Below, in pieces: positions 22,601-32,660 of a stretch of 64,000 nt of DNA. Location of the stretch: the NCBI GenBank assembly GCA_011032825.1, contig JAADJZ010000028.1, forward strand, positions 62,001-126,000, given 5' to 3'. Position numbers and translations under genes: made by a program. How positions within the stretch are numbered: the stretch's first letter is position 1; each line of letters opens with the position of its first letter. Under the pieces are notes generated by a model. That model saw only the letters and a list, made by a program, of their open reading frames with translations, was not told the DNA's origin and did not search any database. The DNA comes from Massariosphaeria phaeospora. Taxonomy: Eukaryota; Ascomycota; Dothideomycetes; Pleosporales.

Positions 22601-25463
22601 AGTTTCAATGACCGCGGGATCATGGTGCTCGGATCGGGCGTCTACCGCATTGGTTCTTCTGTCGAGTTCGATTGGTGCTCGGTTCGCGCCATCCGAACTC
22701 TGCGGGAGCAAGGCTTCAAGACAGTCATGGTGAACTATAGTAAGTTAAGCCTCAAATGCCATCTAGAGTCTGTAAAGTGGCTTTTGGCTAGCAAGGGATG
22801 GGCAAAGAACGATTGAGACCTTAAGCGAGAGTTACCTAACTAGACTGATTCCGGGAGTCTGATTGGGGCTCAAGACGGCCCTTCCTGTTACCCAAAACCC
22901 ACTTTGCAGAGTCTATACGGTATTCCAAAGATGGCATAGCTAACAGATACTTCAGACCCAGAAACTGTAAGCACTGATTACGATGAAGCTGACCGATTGT
23001 ACTTCGAGAACATCAGCTTGGAAACCATACTTGACATCTACACCATGGAGAATTCGAGTGGCGTCATCATCTCTATGGGCGGTCAGACGCCGAACAACAT
23101 TGCTCTGCCGTTGCACCGTCTCAATGTCAAGATTCTCGGTACCTCACCAGAAATGATCGACACTGCAGAGAATCGATACAAGTTCTCGCGAATGCTAGAC
23201 CGCCTTGCGGTTGATCAACCCGCATGGAAGGAGCTGACAAGTATTGAAGAAGCTACGGAGTTTTGTGATAGGGTCTCCTACCCAGTGCTCGTCCGTCCGT
23301 CCTACGTTCTATCAGGAGCAGCTATGAACACGGTATACTCCAGAGACGACTTGGCGAATTACTTGAAACAAGCAGCCGACGTGTCTAGGGACCACCCGGT
23401 GGTTATCACCAAGTATATCGAAGGGGCCAAGGAGATCGAGATGGATGCTGTAGCGCGGAACGGTTCCATGATCGGCCATTTCATCTCAGAGCACGTCGAA
23501 AACGCTGGCGTTCACTCTGGTGATGCAACCCTTATTCTGCCGCCGCAAGACTTAGATCCAGAGACTGTGCGACGTATTGAGGATGCCACTCGCAAGATTG
23601 GAAACGCCCTCAATGTCACTGGACCGTACAACATCCAGTTTATTGCTAAAGACAACGACATCAAGGTCATTGAGTGTAACGTCCGCGCCTCAAGATCTTT
23701 CCCGTTCGTCTCGAAGGTTATGGGCGTGGACTTGATCGAGATGGCAACGAAGGCAATGGCTGGGTTACCGCTGGTGGAGTATCCGCCCGTTAACTTACCA
23801 CCTGACTTTGTCGCTGTGAAGGTCCCGCAGTTCTCGTTCTCCAGACTATCAGGTGCCGACCCGGTGCTCGGCGTTGAGATGGCTTCCACTGGCGAAGTTG
23901 CCTGCTTTGGTCGGACAAAATACGAAGCGTACATCAAAGGACTCATTGCCACTGGTTTCAAGCTGCCGAAAAAGAACATCCTTTTATCTATTGGCTCGTT
24001 CAAGGATAAACTGGAAATGCTGCCTTCTATCGAGCAGCTTCACAAGATGGGATATAATTTGTTCGCCACAGCTGGAACTGCGGATTACATCCAAGAGCAC
24101 GGGATCCCTGTCAAGTTCTTAGAGGTTCTTTCGAAAGGAGAGCAGGACGAACAAAAACCGGAATACTCGCTCACGCAGCATCTGTCGAACAACCTTATCG
24201 ATCTCTACATCAATCTCCCGTCTAGCAACCGCTTCCGACGACCTGCCAACTACATGAGCAGGGGTTACCAAACCAGGCGTATGGCAGTGGATTACCAAAC
24301 CCCATTGGTCACTAACGTCAAGAATGCTAAATTGCTGATCGAAGCACTTGCACGCCATTACGACCTCGAGATAAGCAAAGTGGACTTTCAGGAGTTCGTT
24401 CCTGCGCCAGGAGCACCAGGACAGTCATCGCTGCATCATAACGGGCTGAATGGTTCCATGACTTTGTCTCAACTACTCGCCAAGTCTCCGTTCAAGAGGA
24501 AACATATCATCTCCGTCGAGCAGTTCACCCGCCAAGATCTGCATCTCTTATTCACTATCGCCCAGGAGATGCGACTTGGCGCTCAACGAAACGGCTGCCT
24601 TGACGTACTCAAAGGCCGCGTCCTCTGCACCGTGTTTTTCGAGCCTTCCACTCGCACTTCCGCATCCTTCGATGCTGCTATGAAGCGGCTTGGTGGCGAG
24701 GTGGTCCAGATCAATGAGTCATACTCCTCGACTAAGAAGGGCGAATCCGTTGCTGATACCATCCGAACCCTTGGCTGCTACGGCGATGCCATCGTGCTGC
24801 GTCACCCAGTAGATGAGTCTATTGATATCGCGGCGAAGTTCTCGGACGTTCCCATCATCAACGCCGGAAACGGATCGCGCGAACACCCCACGCAGGCGCT
24901 GCTGGACATCTTCACCATCAGGGAGGAACTCGGCACCGTGAACGGCCTCACGATCACGTTCGTCGGCGACCTGAAGTACGGCCGCACCGTCCACTCGCTC
25001 TGCGAGCTGCTCTCCCACTACGAAGTCTCCATCAACCTGGTCTCGCCCGAGTCACTCAAAATCCCCAAGTCCGTACTCGAAGCCCTGGAATCGCGCGGCC
25101 AGCTCTCGACCGTCTCGTCGTCGCTGACGTCCGACATCGTCGCCCGCACGGACGTCCTGTACTGCACGCGCGTGCAGAAGGAGCGCTTTGCCGACGTCCA
25201 GGCCTACGAGCGTGTCAAGGATGCCTTTGTCATCGATAACAAGGTCCTCAAGACGGCCAAGGCGAACATGATTGTTATGCATCCGCTGCCGAGGAATAAT
25301 GAAATTCACGAGGAGGTGGATTTCGATCCTAGGGCTGCGTATTTTAGACAAGTGAGTGGTGTTGCTGCGATTGTGCTTTGTGGTGGCTTGCTAATTTCGG
25401 TTTTAGATGAAATACGGACTGTACACGCGCATGGCGCTGCTGGCTATGGTTATGGCACCGTGA
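19619..25463 (+). CDS. URA2: carbamoyl-phosphate synthase / aspartate carbamoyltransferase fusion lacking the DHOase-like domain
   Basis: Catalyses the first two steps of pyrimidine synthesis in the cytosol. Exons 19619-20225, 20274-22739, 22956-25351 and 25407-25463 give 1841 residues. The order is: glutamine amidotransferase (to about 400; triad Cys305 in GICLGHQ, His389 and Glu391 in FHPEH), CPSase ATP-grasp halves (about 440-1380), the MGS-like regulatory domain (to about 1493), then aspartate transcarbamylase (about 1534-1841; [17 protein letters not shown], ending MAP). Fungal URA2/pyrABCN proteins are usually 2200-2280 residues because an inactive DHOase-like domain of about 340 residues sits between MGS and ATCase. 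Here only about 40 residues lie there, in one uninterrupted exon. The third intron pair is normal, but the second intron is long (216 nt). UTP feedback through MGS is expected. Confidence 0.95.
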
Positions 25464-26220
25464 GGTGTACGACGATTATATCTCGCATGATACCGGTTCT
25501 GCCACTATCCACACCGTTTTACCGTTTCCTGGTAAAAAATCGCTGTGTTCCTTCGGGATCTATTTGGAGCGTTAACCGATTTTTTTCAGAAAAAAGAAAG
25601 TACAAAACGGGTTTAAAAAGCTTTCGCGCTGGCTTGCACATAATTTCCTTTAGAATAACCCCCTGCTGTAGATTCCGGTTAGAAGTACACACACCTAAAA
25701 AGCATTAGACAGGCGCCACAGGGCATCATCGTAACTTGTATATGATTACATAAATTTCGCATTTTGGGGGGATTAGGGGGGAAGCTATTTCAAATTTTCT
25801 TGGGTTGGGTTTGCTTGCTTTTGGGGGGAATTTAATTTTGTGGGGGTGGGTTGTTTTGGGTGCGTGGCCGGGGTGTTGGGAAAAGCTTGTTTGTATGGAG
25901 GGCATAGCATGGCATGGTACGGCATGGCATGGCGCGGCGTTTGCAGAGTTGATGGCTATTGGGGGTTTGGGTGGGAGCGGAAAGACCTCGTTGGAAATGC
26001 AGTGGATTGCTGGATACGGATAGAGAGAAGCTGTGCAGGGCAGAAAGTCTTGGAGACTTTCGCGTGGTATGCTTTACAGATATGGAAGAGTTTCCCGCCT
26101 AGTGGCTTTTGACCGCCAACCAAAGTACTGTTTGCCGGGGTGTTCGCACTGTGGTGGAGGTGGATCGGGCCGGGGTCTGGTCTGCGTAGAAGTTTCAAAG
26201 GCGCTGGAGAGAGGATGGTT
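25464..26220. other. intergenic region between convergent URA2 and the SNARE gene
   Basis: The plus strand is strongly G/T-rich near 25760-25870, followed by a GGCAT-rich irregular repeat at about 25904-25940. No gene is seen. Confidence 0.5.
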
Positions 26221-27109
26221 CTAGTTGCGCAGGCATCGTGACCATCCTGCGTGTGGTTAGTAATTCGTGTCTTGTTTCCGATGAGCATCGATATGCGACT
26301 TACCAGGCAGTCCACATCCAAACCCGACGAACAGATAGATCAGGAAGATCACCACCAGCGCCAACAACACCATCAACTTGACGTTCTTCCACCACATCCT
26401 CCTCCTCAGCCCGCGCGACCGCACCCGAAAGTCCCGCGAACTCGTGCCCAGCTGATCCGTCTTATTCACCAACGCCGTCATGTGCTCGCCGCGCTCCAAC
26501 AACCGGTCGATATTCTGCTCCATGATCTCCCTCACGCCGTCGATCTCGCGCTTGGCCGTGCTAATCGCATCCTGCTGGCCCTTGGCCGTGCTGCCCTGGT
26601 CCTGCATCATGCGCCGTAGCACGGCATTGAAGCTCGCGCAGCCGTACGCGCTCAGGTCCGCGAAGTTGTTCTCGGCCGGGTCGAAGTCCTCGAGGAACTT
26701 CTTCTGCAGGTTGACGAGGAAGCCGAAGGCGATTTCGCGGCGCACCGTCTTGTCGGTGATGCATAGGAAGGTTAGGCCGCCGGCTGAGGCCTGCGCGGCG
26801 GGGAATTGCGAGGGTGCGGTCCACGAGCTGTGGATGAGGTGCGGGCCGCGCGAGAAGATTTGCTTCGAGGGCGTGGTGTGCGTGATGGAGGGGAGGATTA
26901 GGGCGGGCAGCGAGGACGTGTTGGACGAGGCGGAGGCGGTATGCTCGGTGAGGATGGTGGTGTTGTGGGCGATGCAGGCGCTGGAAGGGTGGGTTAGCTG
27001 GGTTGGATAGAGGAGGATGGGAGGGGAGTGGATTGATTGATGCAGAGTGGGTATTCAGAGAGGGCAGCACGTACTAGAGCAGCTGCGTAGAGTTCGACGA
27101 GGATGCCAT
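26221..27109 (-). CDS. NYV1: vacuolar R-SNARE (Nyv1/VAMP7-like longin SNARE)
   Basis: Membrane-fusion protein expected on vacuoles or late endosomes. Exons 27109-27075, 26980-26304 and 26246-26221 give 245 residues. The start MASSSNSTQLLYACIAHN is a longin-domain opening. The R-SNARE motif spans about 140-200, with the zero-layer Arg in NIDRLLERGE and the following VNKTDQL. A single C-terminal membrane anchor follows (VKLMVLLALVVIFLIYLFVG). The last short exon replaces an out-of-frame end and gives the tail GCGLPGWSRCLRN, typical of this family. The first exon has only 35 coding bases. The call as R-SNARE is sure; Nyv1 versus another VAMP7-type orthologue is likely but not certain. Confidence 0.88.
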
Positions 27110-27601
27110 GGCGGAAGGGGATGGCGCCGGAGCGGGCTACGACGGCGGTTGTATTACCGGAGCTTAGCAGAGTCCAAGAGCGTGATTGTAGTTGTAGGAG
27201 CCAGTGCGGGTGCGTAGTCATGGGTGCTGGTGAGCGAGGTGTGGTCGTGGTTGTGGTTTCGGGTCGCGGTTGCCTCTGCAAGCCGGGGAGGTGTGCGTCA
27301 TTGCTTGGCGGTCTAGCCAAAGTGGACGTTAGCGTGATGCAGGGCCGTTATCGTAGGGCTGACGACGTGACTGAGGAAAAGGTTGGGTCGCGAGCAGTGT
27401 GTATGTGTTCCCCTTCTACCGCATGGGATGGTAGTCCGTACACGAGCTGCCCTCAAGTCTACTATGTTATACTGGGGCTGACATTTAGTATCTTGTTCGG
27501 TTGTGAGTCGTGCTTAACACAGTCTACTGGCTACGTGCTAATTTTCCCAGCGACCCACCACAACCTCGCCGCAGCTCCCATGCGACTCAACCACCGCCAA
27601 C
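27110..27601. other. divergent R-SNARE/POP5 promoter region
   Basis: A 0.49 kb region between divergent genes with no separate gene. The POP5 start lies in CCAACATGG, a good context. Confidence 0.55.
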
Positions 27602-28236
27602 ATGGTACGCATCAAGAACCGATACTTGGTGGTCAATTTCCTCTATCCCGCGCCCCCCTCGTCGACGGACTCGAAAGATCCAGTACCCGGGCTCCTCCAG
27701 TTCCACGCGCCGACCCCAGATGCGTTCCACGTCGGACTACTGGCACGCGTTATACGGGACGGCGTGCTGGAGCTATACGGCGATTATGGACTAGGCATGA
27801 TAAACTCTTCACTGAAAGGTACAGCACGCTGTGCCAGTCTCACACATCTGTTCTCCCACAAGGCACCTAGCTAACGGTTCCCACAGTGAACTACTGGTCC
27901 CTCGCAACCTCCACAGCGATTATCCGCTGCTCGCGCGACCACTACCAGATGGTATGGGCGGCTCTCACCTTCATCACAAAACTACCTGGGACAGTCGGAT
28001 CCATACCGGTTGTGGCGAGGGTGGTACGGGTCTCCGGCACCATCAGGAGCGCTGAGATGGAGGTCATCAGGCGCGCTCAGGATATCATACGCAGAGCTAA
28101 GAACGTGGAGGGAGGGGGTGAAGATCTGAAGATGGTGGAAGAGATCGTGAAGGCGGTGGATAGGCGGGAAGAGCAGGTGCTCGTGCAGGTTGATGAACAG
28201 GACGAGGAGGACGAGAGTGCGAGTGAGAGCGAGTGA
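27602..28236 (+). CDS. POP5: RNase P/MRP protein subunit Pop5
   Basis: Nuclear protein of RNase P and RNase MRP, which process pre-tRNA and pre-rRNA. Exons 27602-27818 and 27887-28236 (68-nt intron) give 188 residues, a usual length. The start MVRIKNRYLVVNFLYP is the family signature. GDYGLGMINSSLKV runs across the splice, and NYWSLATSTAIIRCSRDHYQMVWAALTF-like core residues follow (broken for length). An acidic tail (DEQDEEDESASESE) ends the protein. The gene is divergent from the R-SNARE gene. Confidence 0.93.
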
Positions 28237-28824
28237 AAGCCGGTGAGCAGTATGGGATGCCAAATGGAAGCAAGCAAAGAAGACAGTGGTTCGGGAAAAA
28301 ACTTGAGCGGGCTCGCTCGTTTCGCGCGCTTGAGCACGCATAGTAGTCGAGGTAGGAGACCCCACGATCTGGGTTGCATCACCATCCTCACCATACCCAG
28401 CTTTCATGCCAACGTCGGTTCTTACGCATTTCCGCATCTGTGCCAGCCGAGTTTTTACAGTCTTTCAACACTGTGAGCACAGCCTTGGCGGGTGGCAGTG
28501 CGCTGAGGTGAGACGGGGAAGTCGGCATTCCATATCACATCATGTCTGCCTCGATCTCTGGGCTTTGGCAGCCTGATCTTGGAATGGAAAAAAAAAGAGG
28601 TTCCGGTTTGACGGCGCGGGGTCGTTAACGGGGGCCCGAGTCTTGTCTGATCACCACTAAACACCATGTTGTCGACCTTTATCTCAACTTCGAACAAAGG
28701 GAACACTTGCCCCGCAACGCCGCTTCGAGTTGCATATTCTCCTCTCAAAAGCTGCTTAAAGCATGCTCCGCCGCAAACATCCGGATCCTAAGTAGCTGTT
28801 CTCAGCCTGCCTTGAAAGCCCCTC
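28237..28824. other. intergenic region
   Basis: Flanks POP5 (3') and the low-complexity gene at 28825. An A-run is at about 28588-28597. Nothing else is recognised. Confidence 0.5.
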
Positions 28825-29805
28825 ATGATCAATACCGCGCCCGGGAACCACACCTCGTCTCCCCCCAAACTCACTTTGAGACAACAGTGGGACATACTCT
28901 ACCACCACCTCGAAACCATCCCATTCAACCAAACCCAAACCCAGACCCCTCCATCGCTCTGGCTCTCCTCTCTCGACCGCAACGTCCTGCTCACCGCACT
29001 CGCCAAACACCGCTCAGAACTAGCCCTCCTCCTCTCCACCTCGCCCACCACCTCTCCCCGCCGCAAATCATCCACCCTCCAGTCTCCGAACCACGAATAT
29101 GCTCTGGGCCCGCGTAACCCGCGCTTTCCGCCGCCGCAAATCGCGCCAGAACTCTGCGGCCAGCACCAGCACGGCGGCCACGGACTACACCAGCAGCACC
29201 CTCGCCACGCTGGACCGCTCGCCCCCGCCCACGCGCACCACCACGCCAGTCCCCACGACCACAGACGCAGTGACAGCCAGTCGCACATCCGAGCCGCCAG
29301 CACCAGCAGTAGCAGTAGCAGCCACCGACTTCTACTACGCCAACAACAGCAACCACAACCCCCAGTTCCACCCACCGCAATCGCAATCACAACCGCAGCT
29401 AAACACCCCGCCGTCGACTTCGACGTCGATGCTCCAGCCTCCTCTCCCGCCTCCCCAACATTCGGACCCCGACGCTTCCACGCGTTTTCAGGTACTGTCG
29501 CTCGAAGACGGTCTTTTCAACAGGGCGCCGCCGGGTCGCCGGTCGAAGGTGTCGAGGGGGGTGTTTGGCATGTGGGGCGAGATGTAGGGGTACGAGGGTG
29601 TCGGAGTCACAGTATGAGTGAGAGGGAGCGTGGGCTGGAGCAGAGGATTCTGTGGGAGGCGGCGTGGAAGGAGATTGAGGCGCGTTTGGAGGAGTATGTG
29701 GACAGGTTTGGGGGGGTGGGTGATGCGGAAATGAATAGGAAGGGGAATCAGGAGCTTTGGATGGAGTTATTTATGTTGCGGTCGGAGCGGGAAGGGTTAA
29801 GGTAG
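28825..29805 (+). CDS. low-complexity hypothetical protein, uncertain gene model
   Basis: I do not recognise this gene. One uninterrupted frame gives 326 residues: a plausible N-terminus (LRQQWDILYHHLE...LDRNVLLTALAKHRSELALLL), a His/Gln/Ser-rich middle and a charged C-terminus (EIEARLEEYVDRFGG, then WMELFMLRSEREGLR). However, the middle looks better in the next frame: 29099-29587 starts MLWARVTRAFRRRKS, has high GC3 and ends DGLFNRAPPGRRSKVSRGVFGMWGEM-like sequence (shortened reading). So either a frameshift or unrecognised introns join three blocks (frame 1, frame 2, frame 1), or this is a decaying gene. No clean splice pair was found. The 3' end has a decayed copy at 32817-32942. Confidence 0.4.
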   Translation: MINTAPGNHTSSPPKLTLRQQWDILYHHLETIPFNQTQTQTPPSLWLSSLDRNVLLTALAKHRSELALLLSTSPTTSPRRKSSTLQSPNHEYALGPRNPRFPPPQIAPELCGQHQHGGHGLHQQHPRHAGPLAPAHAHHHASPHDHRRSDSQSHIRAASTSSSSSSHRLLLRQQQQPQPPVPPTAIAITTAAKHPAVDFDVDAPASSPASPTFGPRRFHAFSGTVARRRSFQQGAAGSPVEGVEGGVWHVGRDVGVRGCRSHSMSERERGLEQRILWEAAWKEIEARLEEYVDRFGGVGDAEMNRKGNQELWMELFMLRSEREGLR

Positions 29806-30212
29806 AGGGGCTGGAGAGATAAAATGGGGATTTTTTGGTTTTTTTTAGAAGAAGCACAAAAAAAAAAAATAGAAGTTCGTAAGCCTCTAGTACTTTATAG
29901 CAGTATCTATGGAATATTCGGACTCTCTGTCTTTAGCTCTTTCCACGTCGAATGCACGCTGTTTGGGGTCCAGGAGACAAAAGTAGAGCATTTGCGTATA
30001 AGGGTCGTAAACGGTGAAGTACAGTAGAGGGTCGTTGTCTGTGCTCCTGTATGTGACATGCTGAAAACAGATCGCTTTTGCGTTCTCGATGTCACACGCG
30101 CCACACGCCAGCACGTCAGCAAAAGAAAAGATATGCAAAGACAGGACTTGCTTTAGGATCAGGGCAGTTGAGAACCGTTCATAAAGCGGTTAATGCCGAC
30201 ACGGGTAAGCTT

Positions 30213-30274
30213 AAGTATGGCTGCTAAAGTATAGCTACTAAAGTATGGCTGCTAAAATATAGCTGCTAAAATAT
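30213..30274. repeat. 14-bp minisatellite, about 4.4 copies
   Basis: Units of AAGTATGGCTGCTA at 30213, 30227, 30241 and 30255, plus a partial fifth at 30269. Units 1 and 3 are identical; the others differ at one to three bases, mostly G/A changes. Confidence 0.85.
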
Positions 30275-30367
30275 TGCGACAACTAGTTGGAGCATCGGAA
30301 CAAGACGGCGAGAAGACATCCCTTGGCTACCCGTTGAAACGTGATATGGACAGTAAGTTTCGGAGAA

Positions 30368-30766
30368 ATGAAAGATGGTTGTAAATGCGGTTCTGTGGCT
30401 TGCAGTTCTGTGGCTTGCAGCTGCAATGGGTGTTCATGCCCGAAGGCTCCGGTTGGTGCCATGCAGGAGCCAAGAGCTAGGCTTGCAGCACAAACTCCTG
30501 GACTTATCACCTCCCTCAGCATGCGGAGAAAATTCATCGAACTAGATGCTGTAACCATGTCAACGTTGCCGACTCTCGCTCACTCGCTCAGCCCTCTCGT
30601 TCGCCAAAGTCCCCCTTTGCCGAATTCGGCCCTCAAGCTGAGGCTTGGCCGTCTTACTAGCGTAGGTTTTGTGGGGTTTGTGGCTTTTGTACAAAGTTTT
30701 AAGTTTCCACATATCTTTTTATCTGTGCGCAGCAACGCGCTAGCAGTCCGCACATCCCCCCGTTGA
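30368..30766 (+). CDS. possible metallothionein-like small protein
   Basis: From the ATG at 30368 the first 25 residues contain seven cysteines: Cys5, 7, 12, 17, 19, 22 and 24 (CKC, then two VAC units, CSC and CSC). Fungal copper metallothioneins have about 25 residues and seven cysteines in CxC pairs, so the pattern is suggestive. The two VACS units come from a perfect 15-bp duplication (30391-30420). After Cys24 the frame continues for about 108 residues of ordinary sequence, which does not look like a metallothionein. A splice or a different end is therefore likely if the gene is real. Chance is a real alternative because one cysteine-bearing unit is simply duplicated. Confidence 0.3.
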   Translation: MKDGCKCGSVACSSVACSCNGCSCPKAPVGAMQEPRARLAAQTPGLITSLSMRRKFIELDAVTMSTLPTLAHSLSPLVRQSPPLPNSALKLRLGRLTSVGFVGFVAFVQSFKFPHIFLSVRSNALAVRTSPR

Positions 30767-31415
30767 CCCCCTCTTGTGGGGATCCCAGATGTTTATGCGG
30801 GGTCGGTACAAAGCAGTCATTAATTGGCTGTGCTGTTGCTTACGGTGAGTAAACTGGCGACTGGGCATGCAGGTAGAATGACTTGGTCAGTTAGGCAACA
30901 CGTAGTGATCAAGCCCACAGTTCCAGTCAAGGTGGCTCATATTCAAAAGACAGGTGGAGTTGATAACGAAAGAGAGAATGTAGAGAGAGCAGAGAACCTC
31001 TATGAGAACCAGCAGGTCTTGCACCCCGGAGCCTCCATTGTCAACACCACCTCAAATCAACAACAACAGTATAACTACGGAGTACGGAGTAGAACGACTC
31101 CACCTAGCAGGCTCTGTGTGGCTACATCGAAAACGCCTCCAGACAGCCTGCGTCTCAACGAGATAGCCAAGCCAGCGTTTTCAGGGCTGAAATCTAGCCT
31201 TCGCCATCCTCCTGTGACATCTCGCGGCGCAAACCTTTGTGTAGCGAGATTAACAATTCTGATATGTATGTACTACGGATAGATGATACGGTAGTTATAA
31301 CCTGCGCTTGCTGGGGCTTTCTCGATCCTCCACTACTTCCTAAATCCTATCTTGCTCCTGTTAGCGCTGGACCCTCCTCCAGTTTCAACTCCTAGCTTTG
31401 ATTCCTGACGTCGCC

Positions 31416-32660
31416 ATGGCCGTGGAGCCTACGCCTGAGATGCTGGCGTACATGGACGCTCACGCCGCCGACGATCGAAGCCCCTTGATCTACGGCCTCT
31501 ATAGCCTAGCCATCGTGCTAGCAGTTGTGACTACGACGCTTCGGTTCGTTTTGAAATACTCGGTTGGGAAAGGGATTTGGTGGGACGACTTTCTGGCCCT
31601 GTTGACATGTGTGAGTCTTCTTGCAAACAACCTTTTCTGAACTTCACTGACCTTGTTCTGTTAAAGGTCTTGGTCATCGTTCAAGCTGCGCTTGTTATGT
31701 ACATCATACCGCATGGGTGGGGCCGCCACTATTGGACTATCGCAGCGTCTAACCTGCAAATAATCGACAAGGTACTGTGCGTCGATTCTGAAAATGAATT
31801 GCGCTAACATGTTAGACCTGGTACGCAAACACCATTATTATAAATGCAGGTATACAGAGTGGGAAGATGGCCGTTCTTGCTTTCTACTACCAGTCCTTCT
31901 CCTCACGGACATTCAGGCGTTTTGTCATTGCCGTTGGCGTCAGCACACTGTGTTGGGTCACGGTCGTGACCTTGTTCCTGTCGCTTGCCTGCTGGCCTAT
32001 CAAGAAACAATGGGATGCATCTGTCCAGGGCCACTGCAAGGACCGCATCAGATGGTGGGTAGCAACCAACGTGCTCAACATCATTTCTGATTTTATCATC
32101 TTCTTGATGCCAATTCCCGTTCTCTGGTCTCTACATCTGCCACTTAAAAAGAAGCTGGGGCTCTGCGTCGTCTTCTCCTTTGGACTTATGTAAGCAACTC
32201 ACACGCATGTTTAAAGCCAAAATCTATCATACTAACTGGCACCTTTAGCGTTTGCGTCGGGTCTATCAGGCGAGCCATCGCCGCGCTCACTATGAGAGAC
32301 CCCGACGTGACATGGAGGAACGGAACCATCATGCTGTTATATGTGTTCGAGCCTGTTGGAGTTCTGATCTGTATCAATCTCCCGCTCATAGTGCGATTGT
32401 TGAAGACGTTGAAAGGGCCGTCGAAAACAGTAGTATCGTACGAGGCCCGTGCTGCACAAAGAGAGAGTCGCAACAAGAAGCCGAATGGCTGGCTCCGCGG
32501 CATTGACAGCATCCGCCTCACCGGCTTATCCACGAGGATGTCAACTCATGGCGCCGAGCGGTTGCCCGATTCCTCACACTCCATCGCTCCGACGTCACCG
32601 AGCGCTTCGATTGTTGGACTGACCGAACCGCATAAATCTCGGATAGATACTGCCATGTAA
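31416..32660 (+). CDS. rhodopsin-domain (SAT4/PTH11-like) integral membrane protein
   Basis: Seven-helix plasma-membrane protein of the large fungal family; members are often G-protein-coupled-receptor-like, but their ligands are unknown. Exons 31416-31610, 31667-31771, 31816-32189 and 32249-32660 give 361 residues. Features typical of the family are an N-terminal helix after SPLIYGLYS, the WWDDFLALL motif, a TWYANTIIINAGIQSGKMAVLAFYYQSF-like block (quoted in parts), a Cys/Trp pair in ACWPIKKQWD, SDFIIFLMPIPVLW, and a cytosolic Ser-rich tail after the last helix. Introns are 56, 44 and 59 nt. The short second intron (44 nt) is needed to join IIDK to TWYAN. The family call is sure; the specific role is unknown. 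Confidence 0.88.

Larger units (their letters stand above)
29806..31415. other. intergenic region with short tandem repeats
   Basis: A 1.6 kb accessory region. It contains a 14-bp minisatellite (30213-30274), a perfect 15-bp tandem duplication (30391-30420) inside a possible metallothionein frame, and two overlapping TACGGAGTA motifs near 31076-31091. No other gene is supported. Confidence 0.5.

Noticed and set aside
24340..24500. Explaining the missing DHOase-like domain by a misread intron
   Set aside because: The frame is open and continuous from the MGS-like domain into ATCase, and fewer than 130 bases lie between them, too few to encode the domain.
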